Positions 58,459-64,000 of a stretch of DNA of 64,000 nt are shown here, in pieces (position 1 is the first letter of the stretch; every line of letters begins with the position of its first letter). Below the pieces are notes generated by a model. It saw only the letters and a program-made list of their open reading frames with translations, ran no database searches and had not been told where the DNA came from. Source of the DNA: Rivularia sp. MS3 (GTDB lineage Bacteria > Cyanobacteriota > Cyanobacteriia > Cyanobacteriales > Nostocaceae). A program made the position numbers and the translations under genes. The DNA lies in NCBI GenBank assembly GCA_019192545.1, contig JAHCMI010000049.1, positions 1 to 64,000 of the forward strand, given 5' to 3'.

Positions 58459-60363
58459 ATGGGACGATTTGATAACGGACCAGAAAAGCCGCGTAGAGCA
58501 GGCGAGCCATACGGTTCAGCCGAATCTGCTCTACGGGCTGTAACTGAGGAATTACAAATTATCCAGCGGAATTTACTCAAATCACTGCAAGATGATGTCA
58601 AGCGCCTACAAAGTGAGAAAATCCGCTTAGCTGATGATATCAAACGTCTGCAAGAAGAAAGAGAGCAGCTGCAAGGAGGAAGACAAATTGATGAGTTGCA
58701 GGTGTTAATGCGTCAATTAGCACAAGTTCTGGGGAATCATATTTCCGTACAGCTACAAGCTTCACTAGAAAGATTAGTCAATAATCAATCAACTGCTAGC
58801 ACTACTCTTCAATCCGGAAGCGGAACATACACTCAAACTCAAAATCAAGAATCCGAGATCGTCGGCAATTCGTTTAATAATGCTTTTAATACACTGCAAC
58901 AAGATTTAGAAGATTATCAAAGCAGCATTTCCCAGCAGTTGTCTCGAATGTCATTGCAGCAAGAACAAGGGGAAGCGATTTTAGTTGAATTAGTAAATCG
59001 TTTGAAGCAAGAATTAGAAGCTACTAACGATTTAGAAAATTCGCAAGCGGACTTTCAGGTTGAGGAACAAGACGAAAGTTCACAAGCAGATAGTGACATC
59101 TGTGAAGTTGACTATGTGCAAGATTCTGCCGAAATAGAAGAAGATACTTCGCAGCAAGAACCATTTCCATCAAGCTTATTAGAAGAGCGGGATCGAACAA
59201 CTCCCCTACCGGAAGATACTACCACAGCAACTTCTACCGTTCGAGGAGCAAATGTCTCCTTGCCAGAAACATCACCTCAAACTGTGCCAGAAGCTACTAG
59301 GCAGCCAGCAACGCCTTCACAACCACTATCGAGACAAATAGATGTATTTAAGCAGCGTCCGAAGGGATTATTGTTAATTGGGCTTTCCGCTGTTGCTACA
59401 TCTATATACAACGTTGCGATTAAAGCAATATTTTACGGCATATTTGATTCAGAACAATTAATATCGCCAACTTTAGGAAATTGCTTATTTGTTTTAATGC
59501 TGAGAATGCTAGTAGTTGTGCCAATGATGCTAGTTTTAGCACCTATTTTGCATCCCAGAGTTTGGCATGATTTACAAAATTTAATAGAGTCCATCAAAGC
59601 AAGTCAAAATCCAGCAAGCATTACAGCTAGAAGAGTGCTGATGCTATCAACTATCAGTGGATGCTTCTTGTTTTTATCCCAAGTAATGCTTTACTTGTCC
59701 ATTGGGCAAATTGCGACTGGGATGGCGATCGCTCTTTTGTTCGTATACCCAATTGTTAGCGGAATACTGTCATGGCTTTTGTTTCGCGACAGCCCCAGCA
59801 AATTTCGCGCTTTTGCTTACGCGATGATTGTCTTAGGAATAGTTTTAGTATTGGGTGGAGCAAGCGATACGCCTAACCTTTCCTTTGGCAGCTTTACAGG
59901 AATTTTAGCCGGAATCAGCTTTGCATTTTACGTGATATTGACTCGAATTTGCGCTGCTAGGCTGCATCCGGTTTCTTTTACTTTGATTAACTTCGCAACA
60001 ATGCTGTTTTTATGTTTTATTAGCTTGTGCTTCATCACTATATTGTTGCCTTTGCCTTCTGGTTGGAGTTTAGATATAAATTCAACTAATTTTTTAGAAT
60101 TGATTTTAAGCACTTTTATTTTAGGGGTATTAACCTTATGCGGTTACCTACTAAATAACTTTGGCATTCGCAAGCTTGGAGCTACACGAGCGGGACTTAT
60201 AAGCTCTACCGTTCCAGTGTTAACAGTAATTTTTGCTGGAATCATCATTCAAGAATCTTTACCATTCATACAGATTATCGGAGTTTTACTAGTTACCTTC
60301 GGAGCAGCTGCTTTCAGCATCGAGAAAATACAGCAGCAGGTTAAAGCTTCTCGTTCTAGTTAA
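58459..60363 (+). CDS. Coiled-coil/EamA transporter fusion, 634 aa
   Basis: The N-terminal 300 residues are not membrane-bound: a coiled coil (about 20-75, EELQIIQRNLLKSLQDDVKR), a Gln/Ser-rich region, a second helical piece (about 142-190), and an acidic/Ser/Thr/Pro-rich linker (about 195-300). The C-terminal 330 residues contain about ten helices in two EamA repeats with FVYPIVSGILSWLLFRDSPS and LGATRAGLISSTVPVLTVI, typical of the DMT family. Such a long cytosolic extension is unusual. It is upstream of hetR on the same strand. The substrate is unknown. Confidence 0.8.
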   Translation: MGRFDNGPEKPRRAGEPYGSAESALRAVTEELQIIQRNLLKSLQDDVKRLQSEKIRLADDIKRLQEEREQLQGGRQIDELQVLMRQLAQVLGNHISVQLQASLERLVNNQSTASTTLQSGSGTYTQTQNQESEIVGNSFNNAFNTLQQDLEDYQSSISQQLSRMSLQQEQGEAILVELVNRLKQELEATNDLENSQADFQVEEQDESSQADSDICEVDYVQDSAEIEEDTSQQEPFPSSLLEERDRTTPLPEDTTTATSTVRGANVSLPETSPQTVPEATRQPATPSQPLSRQIDVFKQRPKGLLLIGLSAVATSIYNVAIKAIFYGIFDSEQLISPTLGNCLFVLMLRMLVVVPMMLVLAPILHPRVWHDLQNLIESIKASQNPASITARRVLMLSTISGCFLFLSQVMLYLSIGQIATGMAIALLFVYPIVSGILSWLLFRDSPSKFRAFAYAMIVLGIVLVLGGASDTPNLSFGSFTGILAGISFAFYVILTRICAARLHPVSFTLINFATMLFLCFISLCFITILLPLPSGWSLDINSTNFLELILSTFILGVLTLCGYLLNNFGIRKLGATRAGLISSTVPVLTVIFAGIIIQESLPFIQIIGVLLVTFGAAAFSIEKIQQQVKASRSS

Positions 60364-61788
<1,425 letters not shown>

Positions 61789-61886
61789 TAAATCAGCAGC
61801 CAAATTAACGACTGCCGATTATGCCAATTTTTCAATTCTAGCAAAAATATCTCTAAAAATTAAATTGAATACTGAATAAATAATTA

Positions 61887-61926
61887 AGGTTGGGTTTACT
61901 CGCAGTATAAACCCGACCTATTTTTT
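61887..61926 (+). terminator. Intrinsic terminator of hetR
   Basis: Stem AGGTTGGGTTT/AAACCCGACCT (11 bp with one G-T pair) followed by a TATTTTTT run, 98 bp past the hetR stop. Confidence 0.85.
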
Positions 61927-62319
61927 GGGAATGGGAATTGGGAGTAGCAAGTAGCGAGTAGCAAGTAGCGAGTTAGAAATTAATTTCTGATTGTGGGGGA
62001 TTGTATCTCCATTCCCAATTACTAATTATCTATTACCTACGCCCAATTCCCCATGCTCAATTACCCTTCGGGTATCTCCCTCCGGGAGACGCTGCGCTAA
62101 CGAGAAAGCTTAGTCTAACGACTCACTTCGTGAACGCTTACAACACTTGCTACAACGGAACGCCATTCGCTACAACGCGGCGGCAGTCGCTCATGGGGGA
62201 GGTTCCCAAGACCGCGCTGCCTTGGGAACCTCCCTACGGGTTCAACACTTTGATGGCGGCCGGGGAACCCGTCCACCGCAAGTGTTTCACTGCAACGCAG
62301 TGTTTCACCAATCACCTTT
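61927..62319. repeat. hetR-downstream repeat region
   Basis: AGTAGCGAGTAGCAAGT heptamers (about 61942-61975) are followed by GC-rich dispersed repeat fragments that include GGGAGGTTCCCAAGACCGCG, its partial inverse CCTTGGGAACCTCCC and CAACGCAGTGTTTCACC. The open frames on both strands here fall in repeat sequence. Confidence 0.65.
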
Positions 62320-62925
62320 CTACCGAATCGGAGTAGTTTCAAAAGTGGGGCTAAATCCTTCGGAGGGTGGAACTGGGGGTACTGGTGGTACGGCAGGGGT
62401 TGATAAAGGTACAACATTGCTAATTCGGTCGCTAGCGCTGATGCAATTCTCCATCGCTTGTGTAGGTGAAAAATCAATTTCAGAACGTAAACCTACTACG
62501 CATTGAGCAAACTTTACTGGTAGCAAACTGCGATTGCAATAACTTAAAATGGCTGGATTAACTGTTTCAGCACTTTTAGTACCGATACCCACAACACAAG
62601 TAGCTAAGTCATTAGGACGACGTGCTTGTCCGCAGAAAGGAAGCGAGTCTGTTGCCGGAATTTGGGTTCTTCGTTGAATTTTACCTACACATGAAGATAC
62701 TTCTTTAGGTCGAAGTGCAGCAGCACAAGCATTACCTGCGCTTTCTGCAGGAATACCTACACTCAAAAGACGTGCTGCACATAAACGATATTCATTTTGA
62801 TTTCTTCGGAAAGGATTGCTAATAGCATTACTAGGTAAACTTATTCCGAAAATACTAGTTATAGCTAATGCTGGTAATGTTAATTTAGCTGTTATTTTAA
62901 ATAATTTAAAATCAAAACGTCGCAT
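62320..62925 (-). CDS. Secreted Cys-repeat protein, 201 aa
   Basis: ATG at 62923-62925 gives a signal peptide (about 1-34, ending in SNA). The mature part holds repeats of about 38 residues with Cys pairs (CAARLL, NACAAALRP, SSCVGKI, PFCGQARRP, ATCVVGI, SYCNRSLLP, AQCVVGL), so it should be a small disulfide-stabilised helical repeat. The C-terminal tail is Pro-rich (VPPVPPVPP). The longer ATG at 62994 adds 23 residues and gives no better signal. The function is unknown; it is in its own unit on the opposite strand to hetR. Confidence 0.7.
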   Translation of the reverse strand: MRRFDFKLFKITAKLTLPALAITSIFGISLPSNAISNPFRRNQNEYRLCAARLLSVGIPAESAGNACAAALRPKEVSSCVGKIQRRTQIPATDSLPFCGQARRPNDLATCVVGIGTKSAETVNPAILSYCNRSLLPVKFAQCVVGLRSEIDFSPTQAMENCISASDRISNVVPLSTPAVPPVPPVPPSEGFSPTFETTPIR

Positions 62926-63060
62926 AGAAAGTATTTTTGTCTCACAACCTACAGAACCAAAACCTTTAAACTTGCTCAAACAACCAAATAGCATGGAAAA
63001 TCTCCAAACACCTTTAAGTAATGCTATCTCATTTTTTGGGCATGGGGTATTGAGAGATAG

Positions 63061-63175
63061 TTAGAAGTTAAGAGTTAGGAATTATGAGTAATAAGCAATG
63101 ATTTTTTTAATTACCTTATGCCCCATACCCAATTTCCATGCCCAATTCCCAATGCCCCATTCCATATTCTTCGTT
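63061..63175. repeat. Short tandem repeats upstream of rpsD
   Basis: AAGTTAAGAGTTAGGAATT and CCCATACCCAATTTCC-type heptamers run between the secreted-protein gene and rpsD. Confidence 0.6.
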
Positions 63176-63235
63176 CCGCCTCTATAATGATATGTCTGTG
63201 AGTAAAATTTGAAAGGATTGAATTAAGGGAGCGAT

Positions 63236-63844
63236 ATGTCCCGATACAGAGGACCTAGATTAAGAATTACACGTCGCCTGGGTGAATTACCAGGATTAAG
63301 TCGTAAAACCGCTAGACGTGCTTACCCCCCCGGACAGCACGGTCAAAACCGTAAGAAGCGTTCTGAGTATGCTATCCGCTTGGAAGAAAAGCAAAAGCTC
63401 AAGTTTAACTACGGCTTAACTGAAAAGCAGATGGTACGTTATATCCGTAAAGCAAGACGAATTACAGGTTCTACCGGACAGGTATTGCTTCAGTTCCTCG
63501 AAATGCGCTTGGATAACACCGTTTTCCGTTTGGGAATGGCTCCAACTATTCCCGCAGCACGTCAACTGGTAAACCACGGACACGTTCAAGTCAACGGTCG
63601 CGAAGTTAACATCGCCAGCTATCAGTGTCGTCCGGGAGATGTCATCGGAGTCAAAAATAAAGAAGCTTCTCGCCAATTGGTAGAAACCAATTTGCAATAT
63701 CCCGGTTTAGCAAACCTTCCCAGTCATTTAGAGTTTGATAAAAACAACTTGACTGGCAAAGTCAACGGTGTTTGCGAACGGGAATGGGTGGCTTTGAGCG
63801 TTAACGAACTGTTGGTAGTGGAATACTATTCGAGAAAAGCTTAA
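63236..63844 (+). CDS. rpsD: 30S ribosomal protein S4
   Basis: A 202-residue S4, which nucleates assembly of the 30S body by binding 16S rRNA. The start [20 protein letters not shown], the [14 protein letters not shown] stretch and the S4 RNA-binding motif ([21 protein letters not shown], then [18 protein letters not shown]) are all diagnostic. It has no Zn-binding Cys set, as expected for the C- form. The single gene is separate from the main ribosomal operons, as in other cyanobacteria. Confidence 0.98.
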   Translation: MSRYRGPRLRITRRLGELPGLSRKTARRAYPPGQHGQNRKKRSEYAIRLEEKQKLKFNYGLTEKQMVRYIRKARRITGSTGQVLLQFLEMRLDNTVFRLGMAPTIPAARQLVNHGHVQVNGREVNIASYQCRPGDVIGVKNKEASRQLVETNLQYPGLANLPSHLEFDKNNLTGKVNGVCEREWVALSVNELLVVEYYSRKA

Positions 63845-64000
63845 CAATTTTAGATTTTGGAGTGAGGAGTTAGGAGTTAAGAGTTTTGAGTTGATTCTTC
63901 CCCTTCTCCCCCTCTCCCTTTTTATCTACCTCCATTCTCCTTGAATCATAAAAGCTGACCAATCATAAAAGATACAAATTAAAATATTGCGAGCGCGAAA
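63845..64000. repeat. Right edge with tandem repeats
   Basis: AGGAGTTAGGAGTTAAGAG repeats just after rpsD and C-rich CCCCTTCTCCCCCTCTCCC sequence; no gene is seen. Confidence 0.6.

Noticed and set aside
62001-62506. Frames of 111 and 119 codons on the plus strand and 120 codons on the minus strand
   Set aside because: They lie in dispersed repeat sequence and overlap the secreted-protein gene antisense.

Overview
The window is chromosomal DNA of a filamentous, heterocyst-forming cyanobacterium. The evidence is a complete hetR, a PatD-like heterocyst-frequency gene, the allophycocyanin core genes apcE-apcA-apcB-apcC, the cyanobacterial atp operon order (atp1-a-c-b'-b-delta-alpha-gamma), a PEP-CTERM protein, many HIP1-type GCGATCGC sites, and spacers packed with 7-8 bp short tandem repeats of the kind common in Nostocales. 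Base composition is AT-rich. The repeat load suggests a Rivularia/Calothrix-like lineage, but that placement is inference.

Layout. 1-13 kb: acetyltransferase, SDR, an orphan membrane protein, a fused peptide-type ABC ATPase, PatD-like protein divergent from a bifunctional (p)ppGpp synthetase/hydrolase (rsh), a lipoprotein with EF-hand-like loops, a DMT exporter, an alpha/beta hydrolase, a metallophosphoesterase, moaC and tRNA-Arg(ACG). 14.1-19.5 kb: a three-gene accessory locus of sigma-like regulator, DUF1822-type protein with HEAT-like repeats, and a membrane-anchored pentapeptide-CHAT protease-like protein; this is the best candidate here for an undescribed system. 20-30 kb: secreted GH74-like beta-propeller protein, the apc genes and a ComB-family phosphatase. 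30-34.6 kb: thioredoxin-fold lipoprotein, CcdA, ECF sigma, RskA-like anti-sigma and PEP-CTERM protein, a possible redox/envelope stress module. 34.9-39.3 kb: GPH sugar transporter, acetyltransferase, secreted protein, methyltransferase. 39.9-46.7 kb: ATP synthase operon. 47-57 kb: tmRNA, RNase D-like exonuclease, CAP protein, ZIP-like membrane protein and several envelope proteins, including a tandem pair of two-repeat paralogues. 58.4-63.8 kb: coiled-coil/DMT fusion, hetR, Cys-repeat secreted protein and rpsD.

Repeats. No transposase gene, rRNA or CRISPR array was seen. There are several small non-autonomous element candidates with terminal inverted repeats and apparent target duplications. 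Two of them (11623-11794 and 19551-19698) sit exactly in the central TTANNAA of a dispersed palindrome whose uninterrupted copies occur at 16632-16656, 22978-23002 and 23057-23081. Short tandem repeats also fill the spacers of the atp operon, and the 449-bp b'-b spacer holds a candidate structured RNA.

How the genes connect. ApcE with four linker repeats predicts a large multi-cylinder phycobilisome core built with ApcA/B/C. The Fo/F1 genes supply all but beta and epsilon. PatD, rsh and hetR lie in the same window but are not contiguous. Many calls rest on motif recognition alone because no database search was possible.
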